Source of the DNA: an uncultured Lachnospiraceae bacterium
Lineage (GTDB): Bacteria > Bacillota > Clostridia > Lachnospirales > Lachnospiraceae
DNA: 41,308 nucleotides
Direction: 5' to 3'
Assembly: GCA_910588655.1 (NCBI GenBank)
Contig: CAJUPJ010000020.1
Location: 1-41,308 of the forward strand
Below the pieces are notes generated by a model. It ran no database searches. It had not been told where the DNA came from and was given only the letters and a program-made list of their open reading frames with translations. The number at the start of each line of letters is the position of its first letter. Within the stretch, counting starts at the first letter, position 1. Positions 18,003-27,120 of this stretch are shown here, one piece after another. A program made the translations under genes and the position numbers.

Positions 18003-18983
18003 CTACAGATATAATGAAACCAGTGATATAAAGCACATTACAGCAGTAAAAATTGAAAATACTGTAACTACTTTTGTTTCTGACCAGCCACATTGTTCAA
18101 AATGGTGGTGGATTGGTGCCATTTTAAAGAACCTCCTGCCACCGCTTAATTTAAAGTAAACTACTTGTATTATTACAGACAGGACTTCTATAAGGTAAAC
18201 TGCACCAGCAATTACAATAAATACTGGCAGTTTAAGCATAAGCGCAGCAGAAGATACAAAGCCGCCAAGTGCAAGTGAGCCTGTATCACCCATAAATACA
18301 CTTGCAGGATAGACATTGTAAAGCAGAAAACCCATAAGTGAACCTGCTACAGAAGCAGTTACAGGTGTAATACCACTTTTCATGCCAGAAGCCACTACTG
18401 TAAAAAATATTGCTACAAGCAATGTAACGCTTGACGCCAGCCCATCCAGCCCGTCTGTAAAATTTGTGCCATTTACTGTGCCCAGCATTACAAAGTAAAC
18501 AAATACAATAAACACTGGCAAGGGCATTGTTACATAGAAGCCATCTTCAATACCCCCTGTAAATGGAATAAGAAATTCAGGCTTGTAACCAAGCCTTACA
18601 AGATAGTAATAAACAAAAATCCCTGCAACAACTGCCTGTAACACAATTTTCTGTAATGGTGTAAGGCCAAGCGAACGTTTCATTACCACTTTAATATAAT
18701 CATCCAGGAAACCTATCATCCCAAAACCGGTTGTTGCAAAAAGGACTGGAAGTATCTCACTGTTCCCCTTAATATACATAATTGATGTAACTGCTGTACA
18801 AGCAAGTATAATAAGCCCGCCCATTGTCGGCGTCCCTGCTTTCTTCAGGTGCGCACGCGGGCCGTCATCCCTGACGTACTGTCCAAACTTCATTTTTTTC
18901 AGAAAAGGTATTATTATGGGACACAACACTACACTTATGGCAAATGCCATAAGTACGGGTATCACCGTACTCATGTAATCCAT
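18003..18983 (-). CDS. mraY: Phospho-N-acetylmuramoyl-pentapeptide transferase MraY
   Basis: MraY transfers phospho-MurNAc-pentapeptide to undecaprenyl phosphate to make lipid I at the membrane. This is a 326-residue protein with about ten hydrophobic segments and family motifs KKAGTPTMGGL, GFLDDYIKV (the Asp pair), NGTNFTDGLDGLA, PASVFMGDTGSLALGG and the loop histidines in APIHHHFEQCGWSE. The start at ATG 18983 follows GGAGG. A 171-base gap separates it from the PBP upstream; it contains a small TACAATT/AATTGTA hairpin (19023-19040). Confidence 0.96.
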   Translation of the reverse strand: MDYMSTVIPVLMAFAISVVLCPIIIPFLKKMKFGQYVRDDGPRAHLKKAGTPTMGGLIILACTAVTSIMYIKGNSEILPVLFATTGFGMIGFLDDYIKVVMKRSLGLTPLQKIVLQAVVAGIFVYYYLVRLGYKPEFLIPFTGGIEDGFYVTMPLPVFIVFVYFVMLGTVNGTNFTDGLDGLASSVTLLVAIFFTVVASGMKSGITPVTASVAGSLMGFLLYNVYPASVFMGDTGSLALGGFVSSAALMLKLPVFIVIAGAVYLIEVLSVIIQVVYFKLSGGRRFFKMAPIHHHFEQCGWSETKVVTVFSIFTAVMCFISLVSLYL

Positions 18984-19154
18984 AACCAGCCTCCGTCTGT
19001 TGTCTGTAAAGAACAGTATAACTACAATTCTCTAATTGTAATCCAACCTCCCGTATAAATCAACCATATATTTTAATAAATTACCACCATAAAAACCCTA
19101 AAACTGCCAAAATCCCATACAAACCCCACAATTACAGCACAACTGCCATCTCTG

Positions 19155-20942
19155 CTACTTCAGGAGCGCCACATCCTCTGCCTTCCTCTCAACCCCCAGA
19201 TAAGGCAGTGCATCATCCAGAAGCTTTGAAATAACTGGCGCTGCTATCTGCCCGCCATAATATATCCCCTCTGGCTCATCTATCAGTACAAGGGCAAGCA
19301 CAACAGGGTTTTCTGCTGGTGCAAAGCCAAGGCATGATGCAATATATTTATTGCTGCTTCTTGGAAGCTTTTCTGATGTACCTGTCTTGCCTCCTACCTT
19401 ATAGCCATCAACAGATGCTTTGCTCCCGCCTCCTTCTGAAACCACTGTTTCCAGTATAGCTTTCATTTTATCAGACGTTTCTTTTGATATTGCCCCCTCT
19501 GTGCCATTATACTGGAATTTCCTTACAACACTTTTATCACTGCTTTCCACACTTACACCAAAATGTGGAACAACCAGTGTGCCTCCGTTTATTACAGCAC
19601 TTACTGTTGAAAGCAGCCTTACTGGTGTAAGCTGGAATGACTGCCCGAACGACATAGTTGCCAGTTCCACAGCCCCAACATTTTCTTTCTTATGCATTAT
19701 AGTAGCAGCCTCACCTGGCACATCTATGCCAGTCTTTTTTAGTATACCCAGTTTATCCAGGTATTCAAACATGCCATCTGTACCAAGCCTTGCACCTACT
19801 TCCATAAAAACAGGATTGCATGAATTCTGCACGCCCTGCACAAATGTCTCACTGCCATGTCCGGCAACCTTATGGCATCTTATCCTCCTGTCCTCAACTA
19901 CTTTATACCCTGGACAGCTGAATGTATCAGTTTCCTTTACCACCCCTGCTTCAAGCGCTGATGTTGCAGTAAATACTTTAAACGTTGAACCTGGTTCATA
20001 AGTATCACTTACACACCCGTTACGCCACATTTTATTAAGTTCTTCATTAAGCTTTTCCTGTGTCATACCAGAAGAACCTTCAATTTCATATGGATTATTC
20101 AAATCAAACTCTGGCATATTTACCATAGCATATATTTCGCCATTCTGCGGGTTTAACATTATTATGCGTACACTCTTTGCCTTTTTCGCCTCCAGTACAT
20201 CCTCCGCCGCCTGTGCGGCAAATTTTTGTATATTTATATCAATGCTTGTGTAGAAACTATTACCTGCTACTGGCTCTATCCTGTCTTCTGCCTTGCCTTC
20301 AATTTCAATTCCCCTGGCATTAGTCATTGTAAGGATACTGCCATCCTCCCCCTGCAAATATGAATCATAGCTTACCTCAAGCCCGATAATCCCCTGGTTA
20401 TCTGCACCTGTAAAACCTATAACCCTTGACGCAAGGTTTCCATATGGATAATACCTTTTATAATCTTCATCCACCATTACCCCGTCAAGTGCCATATCCC
20501 TGATTTTATCAGATGTCTTTTTATCAACATTCGACTTTATTCTTTCAATAGAACTTACTTTCTCTACTCTTTTACGCACCTTTTCCTCTTCAATACCAAG
20601 TGTCTTTGACAGGACAGATATAACTTTTTCAGGGTCAGTAATCTGGTTGTGTATTACTGATATTGTTGATACTGGTTTATTGCCAGCAAGTACAACCCCG
20701 TTCCTGTCATAAATTATGCCTCTTTCAGCTTTAATGCTTCTCTCCCTCTGCTGTACATCCTTTGCCCTTGCGCCATAATAATCTGCTTTGCCAAGCATTA
20801 AATAAGCAAGTCTGCATAATAACGCAGCTGTTAATATGCAGACCATAACATAAGCAAATATAAGCCTTTGTCTTTGCGCTGTTTTACAATTCTTCATAAC
20901 TTCACTTGCCATATAAAATTTATTAATACAGCTTATTAACAT
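19155..20942 (-). CDS. Class B penicillin-binding protein (SpoVD/FtsI type), second of tandem pair
   Basis: This transpeptidase cross-links peptidoglycan together with a SEDS polymerase. An N-terminal membrane segment (about residues 27-48) is followed by a PBP dimerisation domain (RGIIYDRNGVVLAGN) and the transpeptidase domain with all three active-site motifs: SxxK as GSTFK, SxN as SCN, and KTGT. It has 595 residues and no C-terminal PASTA repeats, unlike B. subtilis SpoVD. The start is uncertain: the ATG at 20942 has only a distant AGGAA, and later ATGs at 20912 or 20897 also have weak sites. It lies 33 bases after its paralogue. Confidence 0.9.
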   Translation of the reverse strand: MLISCINKFYMASEVMKNCKTAQRQRLIFAYVMVCILTAALLCRLAYLMLGKADYYGARAKDVQQRERSIKAERGIIYDRNGVVLAGNKPVSTISVIHNQITDPEKVISVLSKTLGIEEEKVRKRVEKVSSIERIKSNVDKKTSDKIRDMALDGVMVDEDYKRYYPYGNLASRVIGFTGADNQGIIGLEVSYDSYLQGEDGSILTMTNARGIEIEGKAEDRIEPVAGNSFYTSIDINIQKFAAQAAEDVLEAKKAKSVRIIMLNPQNGEIYAMVNMPEFDLNNPYEIEGSSGMTQEKLNEELNKMWRNGCVSDTYEPGSTFKVFTATSALEAGVVKETDTFSCPGYKVVEDRRIRCHKVAGHGSETFVQGVQNSCNPVFMEVGARLGTDGMFEYLDKLGILKKTGIDVPGEAATIMHKKENVGAVELATMSFGQSFQLTPVRLLSTVSAVINGGTLVVPHFGVSVESSDKSVVRKFQYNGTEGAISKETSDKMKAILETVVSEGGGSKASVDGYKVGGKTGTSEKLPRSSNKYIASCLGFAPAENPVVLALVLIDEPEGIYYGGQIAAPVISKLLDDALPYLGVERKAEDVALLK

Positions 20943-20975
20943 TTATGAAAAATATTCCTGCCAGTGCCTGCCCTG

Positions 20976-22925
20976 TCATTCCTGCCCCACAACGCCATAA
21001 TCCTTATTTGAAAATCCTCCTTTTGGGGCATCAAGGAACCTGCCATCCTTAGTTGAAGGCAGCTTGATTTTTGAAGCTTTTTTCTTTCTCTGTTTTGAAG
21101 TGCTTTTATCAGGGTAAACCCCAAGGAAAGGAAGCACATCTTCCATTACATCACTGGCAAGTCCTGAAGCATAAAAACTGCTGTGTTCCTGTTCTTCAAC
21201 ATAAGGTTCATCTATAATTACATAAATTACAACTTCCGGCTTGTCCGCTGGTGTGCAGCCAATAAATGAAACAAGGTAATTCCCTCTCCCCCTTGGCTGC
21301 TTCTCAGCAGTACCAGTCTTGCCTCCTACATCATATCCCTTAACCCTGGCAGGGCTTGCAGTACCATCTTCATCAGAAACCGTCTTATACAGGTATTCCC
21401 TTATAGACTTGCTTGTTTCCTCTGTTATAACACGCCTTACAAGAGTATTGTCATTAGAAGAAACAACTGCGCCTGCCTCTGTAGTAATCTCCTTTACTAC
21501 ATGTGGCTGGTAATATGTACCACCATTTATAACTGCTGAAAATGCGGCAGCCATCTGCACCATTGTAACAGTCTGGCTCTGCCCGAAACTTGATGTTGCA
21601 AGCTGTACCGGGCCCATTGTATTTTCAGTAAATACTGCACCAGAAGCTTCACCAGGCAGGTCTATTCCAGTCTTCTTGCCAAGCCCAAAATTATTTATAT
21701 AATCCAGGAAGCTTGTTTTGCCCAGGCTCTTGCCAAGGCTCATAAGCACATCATTACATGACCATTTAAGCGCCTGGCAGATAGTAGTATATCCGTGCCC
21801 GCCTCTTCCATGTGCAACACATTTAATATACCTGTCTGCCACCTGCTGCCCGCCATCACATTTATAATACCTTCCAGATGAAGTAACACCTTCATCCATT
21901 GCCGCTGCTACGGTAAGCGGCTTTAATACAGAGCCTGGCTCATATGAATCACTTATACAGTAATTTCTCCAAAGTGCATTAAGCTTTTCAAGTTTTTTCT
22001 CTTCATCCATTCTTTCAAGCTTTCTTTCAGAATAGAAGTCTGACAAATCCCTTGGGTTATTTAAGTCGTAAAAAGGATATGATGCCATAGCATATATTTC
22101 CCCATTATTAGGGTTCATTATAATACAGCCAATATTGTCAGAACCAGTTTCTTTCTCAAACTTTTCCATATGCTGTTCAAGTATGCCCTGTACATTAACA
22201 TCTATTGTAGACACAACCGTATTGCCATTAACAGCCGGTTTAACAGTCTGGACAAGGTTAAGCCCTGAATCAAAATAGCCATACCTTCTTCCATAAGAAC
22301 CATCTAACGAAGAATTATACTGCTTTTCTATGCCCCATGCACCTTCCTCATTAGAAGTACAGAAACCTATCACATCACATGCAACTGTTGAATATGGATA
22401 ATTCCTTACATATTCCTCTTCAAACCATACCCCTTTTATTTTTTTAGGATTTTTCTCCTGTAGTTTCTCAAACTTTTCAACACTTTTTGCATCAAGATGT
22501 TTGAATTTCTTCATTACATAATATTGTGATGAAGGGTTTTTCTTAAGAATTTTCTTAATCCTTCCCTGTGGTATTCCGAAAGCCTCATACAATGCATCCA
22601 TTGTAGGTTCAGGAAATTCTTCATCAGACAGTATAAGTTTAGGGTCTATTATAAGGTTATAAACCTTTATGCTTGTAGCAAGCTTATTTCCATTCCTGTC
22701 TGTAATATCCCCCCTTTTATACTGTACCACATTACTTATATAACTCTGCTGTGCAAGTACCTTTTTCTCATATGCATCACCTTTATTCTTTCCAAGGCAG
22801 ACAATCCGTACAAACAGCACTATAAATGCCAGTAATACCATGCCAAAAATTAATAAAAGCCTTGCATACATAAACTTTCTGGCTAAACGTACTTTTCCTC
22901 TTGTATCTGATGCTCTTCTCGCCAT
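20976..22925 (-). CDS. Class B penicillin-binding protein (FtsI/SpoVD type), first of tandem pair
   Basis: This 649-residue paralogue of the next gene has an N-terminal membrane segment (about residues 19-45), dimerisation-domain motif KRGDITDRNGNKLATS, SxxK as GSVLK, SCN, and KTGTAEKQPRG. There are no PASTA domains; the C-terminus is a lysine-rich tail. One of the pair probably serves septal division with FtsW and the other sporulation, but sequence alone does not decide which. ATG 22925 has GGGGGA upstream. Position after the FtsL-like gene fits the ftsI place of the dcw cluster. Confidence 0.92.
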   Translation of the reverse strand: MARRASDTRGKVRLARKFMYARLLLIFGMVLLAFIVLFVRIVCLGKNKGDAYEKKVLAQQSYISNVVQYKRGDITDRNGNKLATSIKVYNLIIDPKLILSDEEFPEPTMDALYEAFGIPQGRIKKILKKNPSSQYYVMKKFKHLDAKSVEKFEKLQEKNPKKIKGVWFEEEYVRNYPYSTVACDVIGFCTSNEEGAWGIEKQYNSSLDGSYGRRYGYFDSGLNLVQTVKPAVNGNTVVSTIDVNVQGILEQHMEKFEKETGSDNIGCIIMNPNNGEIYAMASYPFYDLNNPRDLSDFYSERKLERMDEEKKLEKLNALWRNYCISDSYEPGSVLKPLTVAAAMDEGVTSSGRYYKCDGGQQVADRYIKCVAHGRGGHGYTTICQALKWSCNDVLMSLGKSLGKTSFLDYINNFGLGKKTGIDLPGEASGAVFTENTMGPVQLATSSFGQSQTVTMVQMAAAFSAVINGGTYYQPHVVKEITTEAGAVVSSNDNTLVRRVITEETSKSIREYLYKTVSDEDGTASPARVKGYDVGGKTGTAEKQPRGRGNYLVSFIGCTPADKPEVVIYVIIDEPYVEEQEHSSFYASGLASDVMEDVLPFLGVYPDKSTSKQRKKKASKIKLPSTKDGRFLDAPKGGFSNKDYGVVGQE

Positions 22926-22997
22926 AAAAATCCCCCATGCCGCTTAAAGCTGCACAAATAGAGATGAAAAAACCTGTTTACACTCCAAATTGCCTTA

Positions 22998-23519
22998 TCA
23001 GTCCTCTGTGCCAGGCACATCCCCATACTGTTTTACCATATCGCTCTTTTTATTCTTATATTTATATACCTTATTGCCATCAGCCATAACCATATGGAGT
23101 TTTTTGGTTGCACGCTTATATATTTCAGCAAGGTCAACACTTGCAAGAATTTCATTGTATTTTATATTATTTTTCTCCTGCTGTTCTTCAATCTCTGTCT
23201 GCATTGACACGATTTCTTTTTTCATACTGTGCACCTGGTTCTGTGTATGTATATATGCAAATGCAGCAAACATTACAACACCCAGCACACAAACCATAAA
23301 TGCAAAAGATGCCCCGTCAATCCCAGCCATTTTTGCCGGCTGTCTTTCCGGACGCCTATGAGGCCTTTGTCCTGGTAATTCTCTTTCCTTTCTCTTTGGA
23401 ACAGCGTTTAATTGTCTTACGGTATTTCCATCAATGCCATTATAATAACTTCTTGGATTCCTGGCACTGGTATTCTGCCTGTATTGCCTCCCGCCTCGCC
23501 GGTTTGATATATCAGCCAT
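22998..23519 (-). CDS. ftsL: FtsL-like septum protein
   Basis: This is a small bitopic protein of 173 residues. A basic, arginine-rich N-terminal tail of about 65 residues is followed by one membrane segment (SFAFMVCVLGVVMFAAFAYI) and a coiled-coil region rich in Glu, Gln and Lys. Sequence similarity for FtsL is always weak; the call rests on this architecture and on its place between rsmH and the first PBP. FtsL pairs with DivIC and DivIB in the divisome. It starts 13 bases after rsmH with GAGGAGG upstream of ATG 23519. Confidence 0.75.
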   Translation of the reverse strand: MADISNRRGGRQYRQNTSARNPRSYYNGIDGNTVRQLNAVPKRKERELPGQRPHRRPERQPAKMAGIDGASFAFMVCVLGVVMFAAFAYIHTQNQVHSMKKEIVSMQTEIEEQQEKNNIKYNEILASVDLAEIYKRATKKLHMVMADGNKVYKYKNKKSDMVKQYGDVPGTED

Positions 23520-23532
23520 ATAAACTCCTCCT

Positions 23533-24468
23533 CTAATTATGTCTGAACACTCTTAATTTTGCGCTTCTGGAACGAGGGTTCTGTTCCATCTCCTGTTCAC
23601 CTGGAATTAACGGCTTTTTACTAACCACCTTGCCTTTCGGGATATTTCCACATACACACACTGGAAAATCCGGTGGGCATATGCATGGATTTTCTGCTTT
23701 GCGGAAAGCCTGTTTTACAATTCTGTCTTCAAGCGAATGGAATGTAATTATACAAATTCTTCCGCCAGGCTTTAAAATATCAATCATATCATTAATGCTT
23801 CCTGAAAGCACATCCAGTTCATGATTAACCTCTATCCTGATTGCCTGGAAAGTTCTTTTAGCAGGGTTCCCTCCCCGCTTTTTAAACTTCATTGGTACAG
23901 ACTGGCCTGCAATCTCTGCCAGCCTTCCTGTTGTAAGGATTGGCTTTCTGGCACGTTCTGCCACTATATGTTTTGCAATATTCTTTGCAAACTTATCTTC
24001 GCCATAATCCCTTATTATATGAAACAGCCTGCTCTCAGGGTAAGTATTTACAACATCTGCGGCAGTTAATTCCTGCCTGTTATCCATACGCATATCAAGC
24101 GGTGCATCCATGCGGTATGAAAAACCCCTCTCTGCTGTGTCAAGCTGGTATGATGACACCCCTAAGTCAAGAAGTATGCCATCCACCTTTTCAATACCAT
24201 TCCCTTTAAGGGCTTGTACCATATCAGAATAATTCTCCCTGATAATTGTTACTTTACTGCCAAATACATGCAGCCTCTCTGTTCCTGCCTTTACAGCATC
24301 TGCATCCTGGTCTATACCAATATAACGGCCGTTGCTTCCAAGCCTTTCACATATCTTAAAGCCATGCCCTGCGCCGCCCATTGTACCATCTGCATAAATC
24401 CCATCTTGTTTTATTGCAAGCCCTTCTAAAACTTCTTCAAGTAATACAGGCTTATGTACAAATTCCAT
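23533..24468 (-). CDS. rsmH: 16S rRNA (cytosine1402-N4)-methyltransferase RsmH
   Basis: RsmH (MraW) methylates N4 of C1402 in the ribosomal P site. This 311-residue protein shows HKPVLLEEVLEGL, the SAM-binding DGTMGGAGH, GIDQD, GILLDLGVSSYQLD, ERGFSYRMDAPLDMRM and IITFHSLEDRIVKQ, which is diagnostic for the family. ATG 24468 has AGGAGG upstream. A 14-bp perfect palindrome TGCTGTATACAGCA (24486-24499) lies just ahead of the binding site. Confidence 0.97.
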   Translation of the reverse strand: MEFVHKPVLLEEVLEGLAIKQDGIYADGTMGGAGHGFKICERLGSNGRYIGIDQDADAVKAGTERLHVFGSKVTIIRENYSDMVQALKGNGIEKVDGILLDLGVSSYQLDTAERGFSYRMDAPLDMRMDNRQELTAADVVNTYPESRLFHIIRDYGEDKFAKNIAKHIVAERARKPILTTGRLAEIAGQSVPMKFKKRGGNPAKRTFQAIRIEVNHELDVLSGSINDMIDILKPGGRICIITFHSLEDRIVKQAFRKAENPCICPPDFPVCVCGNIPKGKVVSKKPLIPGEQEMEQNPRSRSAKLRVFRHN

Positions 24469-24550
24469 AGCGGCCTCCTGGTTAATGCTGTATACAGCAG
24501 TCTCTCAGTATTGTTTTCTTAATATTTTTTATTTATATCAGAATATCAAG

Positions 24551-24976
24551 TTATATCGGAATGTCAAGCTCATCCATTATCTGGCAAAGAGAAGCCTCGT
24601 CTTCTTCATCTTCTGCCTCAAGCCTTGCCTTGTCCCATACCTCAATGCGGTTCATCATGCCTATAAAAACTACATCCTTGCTAAGGCCTGCCTTGCCCCG
24701 CAATACAGATGGTATAAGTATCCTTCCCTGCCTGTCAGGTGTAACTTCCATAGCTTTGGAAAGGAACTGGCGCTGAAGCTTTCTCGTCTTCTGGTTTGAC
24801 GGAAGACACTGCAGCTTGTCCACAAAACTCTGCCATTCCTGTAATGGATAAAGGAAAAGACATCCATCAAGCCCAAGTGTAATAACAAACGTACTGCCTA
24901 AACTTTCACGGTACTTTGCCGGAATAATGGTTCTGCCTTTTACGTCAATGGTATGTTCATACTGTCCCATAAACAT
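24551..24976 (-). CDS. mraZ: Transcriptional regulator MraZ
   Basis: MraZ is the DNA-binding repressor at the head of the dcw operon, built from two SpoVT/AbrB-like halves. Each half carries the DxKGR/DRQGR motif (DVKGRTIIPAKYR and DRQGRILIPSVLR). I choose ATG 24976 (MFMGQYEHTID), matching the usual family start; the GTG at 24991 would add five unusual residues. The 141-residue length is typical. It probably binds the phased GTGG boxes directly upstream and so controls its own operon. Confidence 0.95.
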   Translation of the reverse strand: MFMGQYEHTIDVKGRTIIPAKYRESLGSTFVITLGLDGCLFLYPLQEWQSFVDKLQCLPSNQKTRKLQRQFLSKAMEVTPDRQGRILIPSVLRGKAGLSKDVVFIGMMNRIEVWDKARLEAEDEEDEASLCQIMDELDIPI

Positions 24977-24987
24977 GGCATGCACCC

Positions 24988-25032
24988 CCACTTCCTTCCA
25001 CCTGGTGTGGCTTTTCCCCCACTTTTATCCAC
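24988..25032 (-). promoter_or_regulatory. Probable MraZ operator: four GTGG boxes
   Basis: On the minus strand GTGG occurs at 25032-25029, 25022-25019, 25001-24998 and 24991-24988, mostly as (A)AGTGG. Spacings are 10, 21 and 10 bases, so all boxes lie on about the same DNA face. Known MraZ operators are direct GTGG-type repeats with about 10-bp period in front of mraZ. The boxes begin just past the -10 element and the last two overlap the leader and ribosome binding site. Confidence 0.75.
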
Positions 25033-25036
25033 TTAT

Positions 25037-25065
25037 ATAATATAACTTTCAAGTGAATTTAGCAA
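25037..25065 (-). promoter_or_regulatory. Promoter of the mraZ/dcw operon
   Basis: -35 TTGCTA (25065-25060) and -10 TATTAT (25042-25037) are separated by 17 bases on the minus strand. It lies about 60 bases upstream of the mraZ start and directly beside the GTGG boxes, as expected for a MraZ-repressed promoter. Confidence 0.65.
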
Positions 25066-25258
25066 GTATTTTTTACTAAACATGCCATATTTTTGATATA
25101 ATTATGAAAATAAATGGGAATTACATAATATTTATACAATATTTCCCAAATATGGATTTTATATATTTACATATATAAAAACAGAAATCCCTTAAATTAT
25201 ATATTATACCAGAATTGTAATCTGGCAATAACAGGTTTTGTATGTCACTTTTTATTGG

Positions 25259-25275
25259 ATATTCCGGCTCTGGCA
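25259..25275. repeat. Left copy of a 17-bp sequence flanking the AAA/Uma2 pair
   Basis: ATATTCCGGCTCTGGCA here matches ATATTCTGGCTCTGTCA at 27793-27809 in 15 of 17 positions, same orientation. An AAAACC follows shortly in both. The remainder of the 25066-25379 gap is A/T-rich with no supported gene. Confidence 0.4.
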
Positions 25276-25379
25276 TAAAACCCATCCCTTCATTGTTACA
25301 ACAACAAAAAATAACTATAATTTATAAAACAATGCACCTTACTATAAAATAAATACTTTTTTCAATAATATACTTATGG

Positions 25380-25385
25380 TATGAT
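25380..25385 (+). promoter_or_regulatory. Extended -10 promoter before the AAA-ATPase gene
   Basis: TGGTATGAT (25378-25385 region) is an extended -10 element; the -35 region upstream is only a T-run. A short leader would precede the GGAGG and ATG 25410. Confidence 0.4.
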
Positions 25386-25409
25386 TAGTATAAAAAGGAG
25401 GTATCTTAA

Positions 25410-27104
25410 ATGCAGGATATAACACCAATACCAATAGGCGTAGAATTTTACAAACGTATGATAAGTGATGGATATTACTATATAGATAAAACACTTTTAA
25501 TACGTGATTTATTATCACACAAAAGCGCTGTTACATTATTTACCCGCCCAAGACGTTTCGGAAAAACTTTAGCCCAGAGCATGTTAAAAACTTTTTTTGA
25601 AAAGGAAATCCTGCCTGATGGAACATTTGCAGATAACTCCATATATTTCAAAGATAAAAAAATTATGAAATCGGGAGAAGAATACACAAAACATATGGGA
25701 CAATACCCAGTAATATTCCTGTCGCTTAAATCAGCAAAACAACCAACATATGAAATGGCATATTTAAGCCTTGTTGATGAAATTTTTTATGAATTTGACA
25801 GGCACAGGTATATACTGGACAGTGATAATGTTTCAGAAGAGCTGAAAGAAAAATATATTTCCGTATTAAAAGGCAAAGCAGACAGTGTTACAATTTCCAA
25901 ATCTATTGTATTATTATCAAAATGCCTTGAAAAATACCACAACCAGAAAACGATTATACTTATTGATGAATATGATGTACCACTTGAAAATGCTTATTTT
26001 AATGGATTTTATGACCAGATGGTTTCATTTATACGCTCAATTTTTGAGTCAGCATTAAAAACAAATAACAGTCTTGCATTTGCTGTAATCACAGGCTGCC
26101 TGCGCATCAGTAAGGAAAGTATATTGACAGGACTAAATAACCTTAACGTTGTATCTGTACTTGATGAAAACTATTCAGAATATTTTGGTTTTACACAAGA
26201 TGAAGTTGATACTCTTCTTGAAGCTTATGGCATACCCCAGAAAAAGAACGAAGTAAAAACATGGTATAATGGATATCTTTTTGGCACTACAGAAGTTTAT
26301 AACCCTTGGAGTGTAATAAATTATGTAAAAGATATTGTATGGAAAAATACAGAATTTCCAAAACCATACTGGTCCAATACATCATCCAACAGCATTGTAT
26401 ATGAACTAATTAAAAATGCAGATGATGCTGTAAAACAGGAACTTGAAGAACTTATTTCAGGAAGTACAATAGAAAAACCCATACATGAAGATATTACCTA
26501 TGCGGATATATACAAATCACAAGATAATTTATGGAACTTTCTCTTCTTTACAGGTTATCTCAAAGCTAGTGGGAAAAAATTTATTGAACAGCAAATATAT
26601 TTGTCAATGACAATACCAAATGAAGAAATTATATATATATACAAAAATACAATAAGAGAATGGTCCTTACAATATTTAGAAAAACAGGATTTATCAGGAT
26701 TAGTACAAGCCTTTGAAAATGGTGACTGTGAAACTGCTTCTGGCATTATTACAGAACAACTTCTGGACACAATAAGTTTCTATGATTATAAAGAAGATTA
26801 TTACCATGGTTTTATTGCAGAACTTCTTAAACATGGCGGGAAATACCTTATAAAATCTAACAGGGAAAGTGGTCTTGGAAGATATGACCTGGTTCTTAAA
26901 ACAAAAAATATACACAATGGCAGGGCAATAATACTTGAATTAAAAGTAGCAGATAAAATGGACAATCTGGAAAAAGGCTGCCTGGATGCACTGGAACAGA
27001 TAGAAAACCTCCATTATGACAATGATATTAAAAAAGAAGGTTATACAGATATAATTAAATACGGGCTTTGTTTTTATAAAAAAGAATGTCTGGTAATGAA
27101 ATGA
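25410..27104 (+). CDS. AAA-ATPase-like / PD-(D/E)XK nuclease family protein
   Basis: This 564-residue protein has the two-part layout common in gut Clostridia and Bacteroidetes (AAA-ATPase_like plus PDDEXK_9). The N-terminal region has GYYYIDKT and a Walker A TRPRRFGKT (residues 45-53), then Walker B IILIDEYD. The C-terminal domain carries a PD-(D/E)XK core: GRYDLVL (Asp493) and ELK (Glu510, Lys512), followed by ALEQI. The family is abundant, often multicopy and suspected mobile or defence-related; its reaction is not established. It is on the + strand between minus-strand core genes. GGAGG lies eight bases before ATG 25410. Confidence 0.85.
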   Translation: MQDITPIPIGVEFYKRMISDGYYYIDKTLLIRDLLSHKSAVTLFTRPRRFGKTLAQSMLKTFFEKEILPDGTFADNSIYFKDKKIMKSGEEYTKHMGQYPVIFLSLKSAKQPTYEMAYLSLVDEIFYEFDRHRYILDSDNVSEELKEKYISVLKGKADSVTISKSIVLLSKCLEKYHNQKTIILIDEYDVPLENAYFNGFYDQMVSFIRSIFESALKTNNSLAFAVITGCLRISKESILTGLNNLNVVSVLDENYSEYFGFTQDEVDTLLEAYGIPQKKNEVKTWYNGYLFGTTEVYNPWSVINYVKDIVWKNTEFPKPYWSNTSSNSIVYELIKNADDAVKQELEELISGSTIEKPIHEDITYADIYKSQDNLWNFLFFTGYLKASGKKFIEQQIYLSMTIPNEEIIYIYKNTIREWSLQYLEKQDLSGLVQAFENGDCETASGIITEQLLDTISFYDYKEDYYHGFIAELLKHGGKYLIKSNRESGLGRYDLVLKTKNIHNGRAIILELKVADKMDNLEKGCLDALEQIENLHYDNDIKKEGYTDIIKYGLCFYKKECLVMK

Positions 27105-27120
27105 GAAAGGAAGTGTTAAT

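Noticed and set aside
25084..25152. CCATATTT and AAATATGG arms with GGGAA/TTCCC inside, upstream of the AAA-ATPase gene
   Set aside because: The inner arms are asymmetrically placed and the DNA is nearly all A/T, so a meaningful hairpin is not supported.
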